A DNA stretch of 64,000 nucleotides from Tetmemena sp. SeJ-2015 (taxonomy: Eukaryota > Ciliophora > Spirotrichea > Sporadotrichida > Oxytrichidae): positions 1 to 64,000 of the forward strand of contig JAJKFJ010021142.1 of the NCBI GenBank assembly GCA_027382625.1. The letters run 5' to 3'. The position numbers and the translations under genes were made by a program. The notes beneath the pieces are model-generated. The model was not told the origin of the DNA. It worked only from the letters and a program-made list of their open reading frames with translations, and searched no databases. Shown here in pieces: positions 25,101 to 37,629 of this stretch (positions are counted from its first letter, which is position 1; each line of letters begins with the position of its first letter).

Positions 25101-28100
25101 GTGACCCAGCAAGAAGCTTGATAGATAAATCAAGTTAGTGGAATTGCGGCCATCTAGAATCAGTGCTCTCTTGAGGCATTGAGCCACATATTCAATCTGT
25201 GAATTGGATCTGTTGTCTTGAGTGGGGAGGAGTTTCTCGCGGATCTTTTAGTCAGCAAAAATATTCATGATGTTCCTAAATGACTTGTGCACCAAGGCCT
25301 TAGTGTGTATTGAAAAAAGAGTAATGAATGCATTTGTCAAAGATATAATAAATTCATTGCGTAATAGTAACTAAGAGTGCTACATAATCATAATGAGAAC
25401 TTAGTCAGTGCTCTAAGCTATTATCTAAAGCATGCGTTCATCTGCTGATTTCACCTCCAAGTTCATCTTCTGCTCGTATTGGCGTGCGTCAAGTATCATC
25501 ACAAAAAGAGAAGTAAGAGTGTAGAATGCCCACTCCTTTAATGCAGGGTTATAATAAAGATTCATAGGTATAATTTAAATAGAAAATCATATTGGCTTTC
25601 TTAGAGCAGTTGTAAACTAAGTAAAAGATAGGATGCAGATCCCATCCCCTCATTGGTTTTGAGGAACTGTGATATCTGTTGGACTTTTTCTGGGCCGCAA
25701 GTAGTTTGGATAGTAATGAAGTCGAAGTAGCGGAACATGAGGTTAATAACTTTAATGATCTCGATCTGGAATTGCTCGTATGACACCATCATAGACACTT
25801 CAAGTTTCTTTCTCAGGGTTTCTAAACTATTTTCAATTGAGTGTACTTACTTGCTTAACTGTGAACTATTAACTTTAGTTGCTGCACCTTTACAGAGCCA
25901 TCGTTTGAAACAGGCTTCACACCGAAGAAAGTCTCCAAGAAGTCTTACATCAATTTCTCATCAACTAGTTCCTTGAAGGACTGTTGCTGCTGGTCGTTGC
26001 CCTTGATACCGTGCAGAATCAGTGAAGGCATGAAGGCAAGTTCAAAGATCATGAATTTCTGTTCCTCAGAGTGGTTCCTACCTTGGATCTCGATCAAAGT
26101 CTACTCAAGAAGAAGCTTCTTCTTTTGGAGGGAGTACAAATAAGGAGCTTCATACATGAAGAAAAGCTTCACAGGAGTCATATCAACAATACTCTGGTAG
26201 CGATAACCTCGGATTAACTCAAAGACTACATTCAGTTTTGCATTAGATAATTTAGCCTTTAAAGATGAATAATGATAAGAGTATAATTAGGGTGACGGCA
26301 GTAAGCGAGTAGACATTTGAGGATCTTAGTGTAAACCTGGCGGAGGTGTGACTAGTTACGGAATTAGAATGCCTCCATTGCGAGTGAGTAGTCGATCCAT
26401 ATTGTAGTTGCCTAGCTCATTCCACTTTTCTAATAACTTCTCCACGATTGGAAGGGAATTAGGGAGTGCTAAATAGTTGGAGTTGAACTTCTAGAAGACA
26501 CCGATGAGTTTTAACCCATGTCGAAAGCCTTTGACTCCACCTCCTTGCTCATGAAAAGCTTCATCTGTTCTGACTCTCGCTGAGTGCGCTCTCTAAGTAC
26601 CGTAAGAGCCAGGCTCCTTCATGATGTCTATCATGACAGGGATCAGCAGAAGATTCTGGAAGGCGTTTACTGCCTCTTAAGGAAGTTTATTGAAGTAAAC
26701 CCAAAGTGTAGAAAATAAAGAAGAGTTTTACTTGGTTAAAATTTACTTAGACAAGCCAACTCTAAAGTCGCTCTTGAGGATACCAAGTCTGATTGAAATA
26801 GGCCTGATGCTTTGCTCATGATTTATCTAGAAATAGATCTGGTAGTACTCACAAAGCTTCTGGTAAGACTCTTCAAACTTGCGCTCCAGTTCATTGAGCA
26901 CGTGGAACTCAAAGTCAGGTATCTGAATCAATATCTTCAAGATGTCAGTTCTTTGAGTTAGAATTTATAGTTTTCATTTCAATTTAATTATTTTTGAGTA
27001 GGGAGGAGTATAGAATTCTGATTATGTTGTTTGCAATCTCCAGCTCCTCAATCTTTTGGTTTTGCTGATGAAGAGTCTCTCGTAGTCGTCTCTGAATCTG
27101 TTTTGGCGCATTAAGTCTTGTTGCTATGGTGCAAGACTTGTGTCTGGTACAAATTGCGAGGCCTAATAAACTGATCTAACAATATTTTGCAATAATAGAT
27201 GTTTCATCATTATTATAAATGATCTGGGGGAGCGCCTGGAGGGTTTGAGAAGGAGAACTAGAACTCCTCAGTGATCTTACTTTTGTTGTTCTCGTAGCAC
27301 CTAATTAAATGTCTGCCTAGTTGGTCATTAAAGCACCCGTGGAGAACGTTTATAAGTTTTGCAAGCTATTCATATAGAGCAGGAAAGCTGCCTCTCATAC
27401 TTAGGATGTTCAAACTTGGTCTAACACACTCCTCAAAACCGAATGGTATTAATCGAAAAATTATTATGCAAGTCTCCTTGAGGATAAGTTTATAACTCTA
27501 GAAGCTTAGACTAAAAGATTGAATAAGGATAAGGTTAGGGAGAGCATCCTACTGGTTAGGCTCCTTCCTAAGTATTTTCTTGAGGCAGCGCTTGGCCTGC
27601 TTGTAGATATTTTACTCCTCTCTTTGGAAGAACTTGAAGTAGATGGCTATCATTCTAGACTTTAGCTCCACGGCGTACAAGTCAATTCTTCTTTGGAGAT
27701 GAGAGTTTATCGAGGGCTAGGCGGGATTGCTGCTAGAACCGTCATTGGTCTCAGCTGAGGCTGCTGTTTTGTTAGGTGCTGCTTGCTAGGGCATTTGATT
27801 CTACACGTCGAAGAAGGCTTGCTGTCTCTGCTTGAAGAACTAGTAGAGGTCTTCTTGCTTAGTGGAGAGCTCACTTAGCACATGCAGACATTTGCAGATC
27901 AGCTCTGTGTGCAATCTCATTAAATTGTGTTGCTTACTTGAATAAGCATATCTATGGTTGGGGAACATCTCGTAGATGTGATGGACGTAGTCAAATGAGA
28001 CATCACTAGCCTTTATCATGGGGGAGAAGAGGCGCTAGATGAACTCGTTGGTCCTTATCTTGAGTCCTTGTGAATAGGAGTTGTACTCTTAGGCGTTCAT

Positions 28101-31100
28101 AGGCTGACTGGCTTGAGGAGTGGCCTGGTCGAAGCTGCGTCTCTCGAAGATGTTAAAGAAGCTGTAGCTTGAAGTCTGGTTATCGTAGAACTGCTCCTAG
28201 GTCTCCTTGGCCACCTTGTCTCTCTTGGCAGCCTCCTCGACTTCAAAGTGCTGGCCTTGAAGAACTGTGTGAGTGTGCATGGTGTGGGAGTAGGGATCGT
28301 GTGTCTTGTTGTAGCTCAAGTAAAATAAGACAAAAATTAAATATTACTTTTCTTAAATAGTTTCTTTGTTTACTACTTTTCGAGGATCATGTACTTGACC
28401 GCTGCCTTGCTGGCGTTGCTAAGCTTGTGGTCGTTGAGGAGAGCTTGTGCACTTCCAGGTATGACCTACTAGTCTTGAGGATTCTCTTTGCCCATTGGCA
28501 TATCCGTGAGGGTTTTCCCATCCTTGAGGTCCTTTGGCTTCTCTAATATAAAAGCAACAAGATAATTTTTAAGGAGGGATTATTTCTCTGGCTTTTCGAG
28601 TTTCTCGATTTAGTCCTCTAGGATTCTAATGAGCTACTCGCAAATGAAGAGATAGGTGTGCAGCTTCCTCATGGGCTCAAGCATGTTGTGCTTTAGCATG
28701 AAGTCGATCAAATCCAAGTAGGTCATCAAATTCAGAATCGAGGTGTACCCTCCCTTGTAAAGCTAGTAGATGTTCTTCGCTCTCTGTTCCACTTAAAATA
28801 AGATCGAATGACTCAGAAAATATACAGGACTTAGTTTTGAGTGAGATAAGCTAACCAAGACACATCGTTATTGGCTATGATGTCAGCTGCAGTAGGCAGA
28901 GGTGGTCTTGGCTGTTGAGGTTGTGGGTTTTATTACTGCTGAGCAGCCGCCTGATTCAAAATAGCTTGATTTTGTTGCTAAAGCAGTTGCTAGATGTAGT
29001 TGTTGCAGTTCACTCTGGAGAATATCTGCCGGACTGAGTAGTTGGTGCGTCTTGCAATCAGCTCTATGAAGTGAATGGTCACTGCTCTGCTGCTTTGCTT
29101 CGACTGGTAGAGATTCACCAGGATCTTGTCAAGCAGTTTATTGTTGAACTCTCGCTCTGCCTCATCGATGCTGTCCAGTAAGTTGCATTCGTACAAGCCT
29201 ATCTTGGTAAAGAAAGCGGTGAGAGTCACCTTGCACTCCTTTTCCATATGATGGTTCATTGGCTCGTTAGAAATGTTCAAGATGTGGACAAAATAAATTT
29301 AATCTCCTACAATCATTTAATTGTTTGTCTACTTGAAAGTGGAAGACTGAATCGATAAGAGTCTGCCAGTGCTACTTAACAATGCGCTTAGGAAGTTCCC
29401 TGATGATAATCTAGAGTGCCTTGTTAGCCGGCTACCTTCTTATGGATGTCTTAGCCGTAGGCCAAATGACATACCTTTTGAATGATTAGCTGTATAAAGT
29501 CTAAACTCTCGAACACCAAGTCACCCTCTTCTCCATCTCCATAGAGTTAGCGCACCATGCGTATCATAGTCTTGAGTGCCATAGTAGAGCCCTTGTGATA
29601 GGTGTGATAGTTGTGGCTCTGACCCTTGGGCACTCCACCGTCAATCATATTATAGTAAAGGAATTCACAGATGTTCTCAAGGAAGAGCAGAGGTGAAATC
29701 TCATCCACAAGGTTCTCCTCGCATCTTGCCGTTTTTGCAAATGTAGACGAGTGTGAAGTATTGAGTGACCCAGGTAAAGAACTTGCGCACTTTCTGCAGC
29801 ACAGGTAGTGTTTCAGTGTTTGATTTGGGGAAAGGAGCAGCAGAGGAGTAGACACTTTAGGATCTTTTCAAAGACATGCTGCTCACTAGCTCTTCCAAGC
29901 TAACTCACCTTCAGCTGTTTCTTAGATGCATCAAAGCTAAAGGAAATCAGTTAGCATGAGAAAAAAGAGAAGTTAATATGATTATCGATTGGAGAAATGA
30001 ACTTACTACTTAGTTGAGTGCATGTGATATTGAGTGAGGAGTTCAGTGTTCTTGAGTTTTGCATTATGAATAGAAGCAATAACATAGTCAATATCGATAT
30101 CTGTCTCCACAAAGCAAATGAATGAACTCTTAATAAGGCGATAGGCTTCTTGCAACTGTGACTAACTGAACTTGCTGAAGCTATCGAAGATTTTCAGTAG
30201 GATTACATCGATGGCTGCATCTAAACATAGAGTCACCTGCCGTCCAGAGTTCTTATCTTCAAGGTCAATTTTAAGCCCGTCCTCTGGATAGTTCTTAGTC
30301 TTAAACTCCTTGTCTTCGTTATATACACGAGTCTTCGCTCCAAGTTTGGCAAGCATTTTGAAGACACTAGTTTGAGAATTCTGATAGCCAGAGTGGATCA
30401 AGATGCGGAAGAGTCTATTCTTGAGATCTGGGATAATAGTCTCGATAATTGGATCTAGAATCTCAGGGTAGTTTGAAAGCGCGTTCACCCAGATTTGGAT
30501 CATAGCGAAGCCACTCTCTATAAGTTGGATGTTTTGAGTCTTCATAGTATCAATATAAAGCAAATTTAATTCAGTAGTATTTGGAATCAATAAGAGGTCT
30601 GGAGATGATTGGAAGGTATTCAATTAAGTTCTTCAACTTGGCAGGCACTGAGTAATAATAAACGAGCATTCATAATTTAAAAAGAGTAGCATATTTCATT
30701 AGTCTCCTTGATATAAGGAGCCTCTTCTCTGGCTTAAAGGAAAGTCTCTAGCAGACCTTAAATTAGGGGAATGAATTCTTTGGCTGAGTTGCTTCCCGTC
30801 TGTGCACTATTCTCAGAGGTGATTGTCAAATTTAACTCTTTGAAAAGATCTCTTATCACTGAGTATAATAAATAAGGAAAATTTTTAAGATATTTTATTG
30901 TATTGTAATTGAGTAGTACCCGAAGGAACTAATTTGGTTTTGCTCTATAGAAGAAAATTGCTTACTTAGGACATTAGACATTATAGGAATAAATAACTTA
31001 AACTTTCAATGTAGATTAGAAATAGATAAGGATTGATTTACTATTAGTTTACTTGTATACTTGATGCAATAAACAAAAACTGCTTGGAACAAGTTCTTCA

Positions 31101-34100
31101 TTCTTAGGTCATTTCTCTTGGCTAAGGCTCTCTAGCCGATGCCAAGTGTGAGAATCTAGAGAGCGTATTAGAGTTCAGGGGTAGGTATCTTGGCAAGTCT
31201 CTTGTCCATCTCATTCTGAGAAAGCAAAGAATCTGGTGAGTCAATAGTCTTATTGAAAATTCTCATCTTCTGGTTTATGTAGTTGAAGAATATCTCATAT
31301 TTGAGAGTAATTCAATAAAGATGATGATTAGTGCTTTTAATCTCTAGGAGGTATGCAGTTTGGTCGTCCAGCTGCTTGATCATAGCATGGTGCTGCATTG
31401 GGTTCTAGTTTGGAGCAGGCTGGGAGTTAGATGGCTGGAAGGTCATCAAATAGTCAGCACATAATAATTGCATTCCATTAAATCCTATATTTTTAGCGAA
31501 GTAGTATATTCCAGACTCTGGCTTGAGTGCTTTGGTTTCAATGACGAAGCCAAAGAAATCTTCATCGGCTGCTGTGAAGAGGTCTCTGAACTGAAGGACA
31601 CGCATCTGCTGGAAGATCTTTGCGAATCTCTTGATGATATCGTTGATCTTGTCCTTCTCTTGTGAGTTTGCACTGAACATCTCAAACAGGTTCTGGATTA
31701 TGTGACTGCCATGCACGAGTAAAGTCTTAAGTAGCTTCATCTCCTGCTCGTGGAGGCACTTGGTGCGGCGGATCTCTTGAATGTTGCCAAGCACCAAGTC
31801 TATCATAGCAATCGTGTTTCTTACAAGCTTGAGTGCGTGCTCCTTCTGTTGATCGAGACACTCTTGTAGCTGTTGCTCATTCATCCATAAGAAGTACTAG
31901 TAGCGTTGTCGCTCTCTGTTGATCTCCTGTTACTGCTGTTGAGCTGAGTACTGAGCCAACTGCTGGAAGTTGGTCATCCAGAAGGGGTCGAAGAAAATGC
32001 TGACATGCAACTGTGCTTGGATCTTATCAACTTCAAGGGGTTCTTGTCTGCCTATCTCAAAGTATTGGTACTCCTCCTGGAGGAAGAGTTCCTTGAAGTT
32101 TATGTCTCTTTGCTCCATGTCAGTCATCCACCGCTTTGACTTCTTCTTTAACTCTGCCACCTGAGTTTTGATGTTAGGCAGCTCAGTCTTAGCCACAGCG
32201 ATAACTTCAAAAGGCTGAATTAGATTAAGATTTATACGATTTGAGGGTCTAGTTCCTTAATAAGTGTGACCAAGGCTTCCAGAACTTCTAGTTGCAATTC
32301 ACAGTGGGGGCTGGTGGACTGATTCTGCACTGACTGGTTGTAAATTTGGAAGTTAGATAAATGTGAAAGTTTGTTAATTGAGTAAAGCTCGAGGTATTTC
32401 TTGTGGAAGAGCATTATAAAAGTGCCCCTCATAAGGATGGTGATGGTGGGGTCTAGAAGTATCTTTATCACTATCTGCAAACACTTGCGCTTCTATTGAT
32501 CATTCATAGCTCCCTCTCTAATGATCTTATTGCTGAAATATTAGAGTCAAATTCTCGGGAATAGAAAAGCATTCATCACACTGATTTAAAAATCTTGAAA
32601 GCTACATATAAAAATACTTCTGTATCCTAAGACTTATAATTATCTAATTTCAATTTACTTCAGTTATAATGTAAGTAGTAATGAGACTGCGGGCGAAGAA
32701 TTACAAGTCCTTTCCAATCTTGCCTTGACCGAAGATTATTCCCAAGTCCAGGAAATCGTCAAGATGCTTTTAGAGTGCCTCATTCCTGAGCTCATAGATT
32801 CTCTTGCGTCCATCATAGCCTCGCTGAGCATCCGTGGCTTCCATAGTTTGAATTTCTGTGACCTCGTACTTAATCATGTGTATGATGTCCTTGCGTACCT
32901 ACTATCCGTGTTGCGGGCAATTACGGAGGATCTTAAATTGAAGATTGAGAGTCTCTGGGAAGCGCATCAGGATCTCCTCTGTGAAAGACTTCTTAAGGAT
33001 GAACGTGAAGAAAGAGAGAGTGTTAGATTTTATAAAGTAGCTTTGATACGCATTTTAATAAAGTTGAGTGTTTTTGAGTATGTCAAGGTAGTCCATGTAA
33101 GTCTTCATGTTAACTACTTTAGGCAGGATGTCTTCAGGGAATTTGTCTATGCTCTCGAATATACTCAATTACTATAATAGGCACAAGATTGAAATATGAC
33201 ATTGAGAAAGCGCGGCATGTGAGTTTTGAGTTGCTGCTCAAAAACTTAGTTGAGGGTTATGATATACTGAGTCACCTGAGGGATGTTCTTCATAGATTTC
33301 ACAGAGGCGATGAGTTGAGTCTGCTCACCTCCCATAGATTGCTATGCGAGGGTGCTTTTTAATTTTGAATAATTATATATTTTTCCTAATTAAATACTGT
33401 CAGTGTTGAACTGATTAGAACCAGGTTGAGAGGTAGCGTTTGATCTGCCACCACCTAAACCTCACTCTTAGTTTAATAGAATAATTTAGAGATAGTTAAA
33501 GGGTTTAATTGATTAAACTTGGACTCCTCGCTGGGTATGATCTCATCAATCTTCTCTGGCAGATTTTGGTACAAGAGACTGCAGAAGTCAAAGAAAGTCG
33601 CATAGTGTTTCTCCTACAAAGAGTTAGCCTCATCATTAGGAAAAAAGAAAGAGAAAGAGATAGAGAGAGAGATGATTTAAAAGGATAAGCTAAGAAGACA
33701 ATTATAATGGTCATTTTGGGGAAATGTGAGAAGTATGGCCATCAATATTATAAACCAATAGATTTAGAAGAAATCAGAGCATATAATATAATGATGTACT
33801 TACGAGTGCATCCCAAGTCGTTTTGTAGAACCTGATGATCTCCATCAGAATTTTAAGTGCAAGTTCTGCGTTCTCCTCATTTAAAACCTTCCCTTAATTG
33901 TTATCAAAGGTAATAAAACTTAAATTGAGATTGTCATTCATCAAGACATCCATCAATCTAAGTTAAAGTTAAGCTTAAAACCTCATTCAAAGCCAAATGA
34001 TGAACTGATTTATCAAGATCATTCTACTTACAAGTTGATAATTTGGTCTCCTGGTAGACTTTGCTGTTAATCTGGGAAGGGAACGATGAGGATGACCTCT

Positions 34101-34549
34101 AGTGACTGTCGTCGTACCTTGTGCCTGACATTTGGAGTCATGGAAGGAGGCTTGCGATTCATGATTCCAATGATTGTGGGTAGAATCATCCCTTGGAAGT
34201 GCATCAAGATCTGAGATGCCTGTGTTGTTCACTCAAAACATAATATGAGGTTCTCAGCAAAATGAATTCAAATATATTATTTCTCTCTTTCCATAAGAAA
34301 TAACTCTTACTAAATATCTTCAATCTTATTTAGTTAATGCTTATTCTATTTGAATTGATTGGCTGCTACAAAAGATCTACGTATTCGATGACTTCGTGAA
34401 GTAGTCTCAGATACTCTTGTTCATCTATAGATTAGAGCATTAACACAACTTAAAGGGCGCATACTATCTTGTATATCGAGTAGTTAGTTTTTCAAGTCGT
34501 TCACTCTGACCTAATCAGAGCTTAATCCTTGCGCTGTCGCGGAATTCAT
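19130..34549 (-). CDS. TRA1: TRRAP/Tra1 pseudokinase scaffold, 5' and central part (scrambled locus, block 2)
   Basis: TRRAP/Tra1 is the giant HEAT-FAT-pseudoPIKK scaffold that recruits SAGA/NuA4 acetyltransferases to activators. This block starts at MNSATAQGLSSDQV (ATG at 34549) and runs through the N-terminal HEAT region (NVRHKVRRQSLEVILIVPFP), long alpha-solenoid stretches, LLLIPNTTELNLLYIDTMKT, the FAT domain, IMSLVQIGQFLFNSESNLRN and the PIKK-like N-lobe (GALTKKLVIKGSNQRVYGFT; FSNILFNKHKETARRGIKYF). It stops at YCQPYLLTSFFHRI, where a 13 bp pointer (19130-19142) recurs at 35853. Many IESs and introns interrupt it; I did not resolve most of them. About 3,500 residues expected. Confidence 0.87.
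29937..30006 (-). other. Spliceosomal intron, 70 nt
   Basis: Minus-strand GTAAGT...CTTTAG in TRRAP; joins YHMHSTKY to FDASKKQLKV. Confidence 0.78.
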
Positions 34550-34552
34550 CTT

Positions 34553-34849
34553 TATTATTCCAGAAATAAAATACAAATTACCTGCTATGTGTAATTTTAC
34601 TTCAGTAATAAACTTTTCAATTAAAGAAATAATAATTTATTATAAACTCAATAAGCTAAAGGCCTTTTATATGGATGCTTTAATTCGTAAAAGTTGATCA
34701 ATTATATCATTCTATCTTATATTACAAAGGAGGAGAAGATAAAGTTAATTTTTAAGAATTGAAATAAGAAATAAATGCTTTGACTTAAAGCCTGAGATAA
34801 AAACTTTAATTAAGCTTGAAGATCTCTCTTCCAGTTCGCTTACAGATAA
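34553..34849. other. Non-coding DNA between the two TRRAP blocks
   Basis: AT-rich with no frame. It should hold the 3' flank of the gene's last MDS and the 5' flank of its first MDS side by side, separated by DNA that is eliminated. Confidence 0.6.
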
Positions 34850-35865
34850 TCAGAACCAAGCGTTCCAATGACTGTGAGTAATCTGGCTCAGTCGAGAATC
34901 TTCGGTGGCGATCTCTATCAAGTCGAAAACCTTCTTGTTGAACTCCTCAAATAAGACAGGCTTCTCAATTTCGAATTTGAGTTGGGATTTCGGAACCTCA
35001 AACTGTCCGATCTTTATGCATTCCGTAGCTTCTGCACTCTTAGCTTCCTCCATCTATTGATTTTATAATGAGCATTTATTTCAAAGCTCGAAATTTTGAA
35101 ATGATCTGCTGGATTTTGAGGGAAGTATTGAGGATCAAGCTGGCTATATTGAATCACTCTAACCAATAAGAATTTAATATGACATGATGAATAACTCTCT
35201 TGTTTTTGGAGAGACTGTCTATCTTGTGTTTGACATGGTCACAGCTGCTGTTTAAGATGGCAGTCCTCATTTCATTCTGTATGTTAAGGTCTTCTGAGAA
35301 CATGATGTGCAGTAGTGGCATGAACTTATTGTTGTACTTGCTGAGTGCGAGTGAGCAGGCTGTGAGAACTGCTGCGAAGGGACCCTAAATTCCAATCTTG
35401 CCAATAAACTCAGAGATGTTGCTCGTCAATCTGAAAGGTATGTAGTTTGGGTTCTTGATCTCCTTCTTCTCATAGTCCTCGATTTCTAGCATAGTAGGGG
35501 GTATATTTAAAATTGGCTGTTAAGAAGAAAGATTAGTGCCCGCGCTTCCTTATGCTGCTTAGGCTTGCTACTACTGTTGCTACTATAGCTGGATCTGTTA
35601 TCGCTAATTGAAACGGTGGATCGTGTACTTCAGTACATCACTTATATAAAGTAAATTAGAGAGATCATGAAATGAAATTGCTTCGTTATCTTGGCTTCGT
35701 TGTAAATGACTCTGCCTGAGGTCTTGCAGAAGGAGATATTGTTAAGAGAAGCCGCCTCTGACTGAGTAAAGATGTAGGAGAAGAAGGAATTTACTGCGTG
35801 GTAGTGAGTGAACTGCTTCTTGAAGATGTATAACTCGTCCACTGTGTAGAAGATGCGATGGAAGA
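34850..35865 (-). CDS. TRA1: TRRAP/Tra1, 3' part with pseudokinase C-lobe and FATC (scrambled locus, block 1)
   Basis: Reads FYTVDELYIFKKQFTHYHAV, then NNISFCKTSGRVIYNEAKI, a Gln tract, and IPFRLTSNISEFIGKIGIQG (the conserved 'FRLTPNISxF...G' segment of TRRAP), ending with FATC-type SQITHSHWNAWF and TGA at 34850-34852. These are the C-terminal parts of the protein, yet on the coding strand they lie upstream of its N-terminus. The block opens with the 13 bp pointer shared with 19130. Two IESs resolved; another must lie after NEAKI. Confidence 0.9.
35058..35105. other. IES, pointer TGAT
   Basis: Removes 44 bp; joins PQNPADQ to QMEEAKSAEATEC in the TRRAP C-terminus. Confidence 0.83.
35156..35198. 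other. IES, pointer ACTCT
   Basis: Removes 38 bp; joins SLSKNKRV to IQYSQLDPQYFP in the TRRAP C-terminus. Confidence 0.85.
35853..35865. other. Scrambled-junction pointer (copy 2), ATGCGATGGAAGA
   Basis: Partner of 19130-19142, at the start (minus strand) of TRRAP block 1. Confidence 0.9.
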
Positions 35866-35917
35866 TAATTTTATCTGTCTGTTCACATACTGCATTATCA
35901 TTTTTTCCAGAATAGGT

Positions 35918-37377
35918 ATGTTACATTATTTTGTTGAGGCAATAAACATGGTCAGCAACCGCATTAAGGGAAATGAACTAATGATCAAGGAGCAGTTTGG
36001 AATATTGGTAAGCCTCTTCCAGCGAAACTTTTCAGTGCTGCTTTCTGAAGCAGGAGTAGAATTCTTGATTAACTTTGGAAGCACCAAGAATCCTGAGATA
36101 CTAAAGGAGGTGCGCAAGCTCTACAACATTTACAAGCAAAGAGACTGCATCATAGAGTAAGGCAACGCCCTAGCTGGCCACTCTGTGGTAGGTCAACGCA
36201 GAGGTAGAAGCCTCTTCTACTAATTCTTGCTGAAGATTATAGTATCTATCTATCAGAGTGACGACTCTATAATCTACAAGCTCCAAGAACTTGTACCTGC
36301 TGATATTGAGAAGGAGAGAATAGCCTTGGGATTGGATGGACTCAAGGATCCTAAAATCTCACTGTAATAGTACTCGAAGATAAGCTACATCTGCCAATTT
36401 GTGAAGAACTTCCACAATTCCATTATGCTTCTTCTCATAAACCCAAAGACCTAGTCTGCAACTTCAAATGGATTCAATTTAAAGGGAAGATACAATTTTT
36501 AGGCCTTTCTTATAATGGATTGACCAAAGCAGAGGATGAGTATGCTTACTTCAAGATGATAGAGGGCTTGATTCGTTTCTCTCTTCTCCATCATATCTAA
36601 AAGCCAAGAGCTTCTGTTGGAGGCGAAGCTGAGGGTGCTAAGCTCACCAGAAGTCTTCCCCTTTTGTTGGTGTTACGTCAGCTCATGCACAAGAACTTCA
36701 TCTAGTTGAAGTAGCAGTAGGCTGCTCTAAATGGAATGAGAACCTACTTGACTAAGAGCAAGGAGCTACTTGGTATTACCAACGATGAGGAGAAGAGTCT
36801 CGAGCTTTTACTCAAACTAGTTGATGATAAGGTCAATAATAATCTTGTGAAAGCGTTCTTCCCAATTTTGAGATTAAGTTTAATAATGTGGGGCAAGCTA
36901 AGAAAGATAAAACAGTCAACTATTCCACGGCTGCAGCAGATCCTAATCAGACAATCGAGATGAACACTACTTCTCCTACTCCTCTCAACAGAACTATGAA
37001 TCTATCCCTCTCAGCCTCAAAGATTGAGGAGCAACCAAAATCCTATAATAAATCATAAATACTATAATTATGGAGCAAAAGAGCGATGATGAGGAAGAAG
37101 TAAAGAGAGAAAAAGAGAGAGAAAACAAGAAGGCCACTTCCACTTCAGCCAAGATAGGAAAGAAGAGAGCTAGAGATGAAGATGAGAGATTTGAGGACGA
37201 GCTTGAATAAGAGGAAGAGGAGGAATTAATGGATGCCCCTGTGAGATAGAAGAATCAGAATTATTATTCATTATCTATTTTTACAAGAAAGGAAAGAAGC
37301 TATCAACCGTATCTGCCAAATCTGCTGCTGGAGAAGAGAAAGAATCAAGCACCAACAAAAAGAAAAAGCTCAAGTGA
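35918..37377 (+). CDS. Unrecognised helical protein with acidic and Lys-rich tail
   Basis: Open from MLHYFVEAINMVSNRIKGNE at 35918, through helical HEAT-like segments (EQFGILVSLFQRNFSVLLSE, EEKSLELLLKLVDDKVNNNL), to a low-complexity tail of acidic runs and Lys clusters ending KESSTNKKKKLK and TGA 37375-37377. The tail suggests a nuclear or nucleolar protein. The N-terminus may be incomplete: there is no clear start, and the gene abuts the scrambled TRRAP block on the other strand. Two IESs resolved; frame changes near 36500 and 36870 imply at least two more. Confidence 0.68.
37028..37078. other. IES, pointer GGAGCAA
   Basis: Removes 44 bp; joins LSASKIEEQ to KSDDEEEVKREK. Confidence 0.92.
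37250..37289. other. IES, pointer AAGAA
   Basis: Removes 35 bp; joins MDAPVRQK to KGKKLSTVSAK. Confidence 0.88.
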
Positions 37378-37629
37378 TGGAAGGGCCACATGAGCTAGAT
37401 TAAGTTTAAATTTTAATACTCTCATTGAATTTATTAGCCCAATTTAAGGGATAATAATTTTTCATTTTCAATTAGTTTAGTTTCCATCTCTCTAGTCTTC
37501 AAATTCAGTTAACTATGAAAAGAGATCATTTCTATAGAGGATAGAGGCGAAATTAAGGGTAGACTTGAATAATTTGAGTGCGCAGTTATCTTACTATAAT
37601 TATTATAGGTGTATACATTTGAGCCTTAA

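Noticed and set aside
32725..33177. A 150-codon plus-strand protein inside the TRRAP region
   Set aside because: It is antisense to TRRAP-like helical sequence and has no similarity of its own; a mirror frame.
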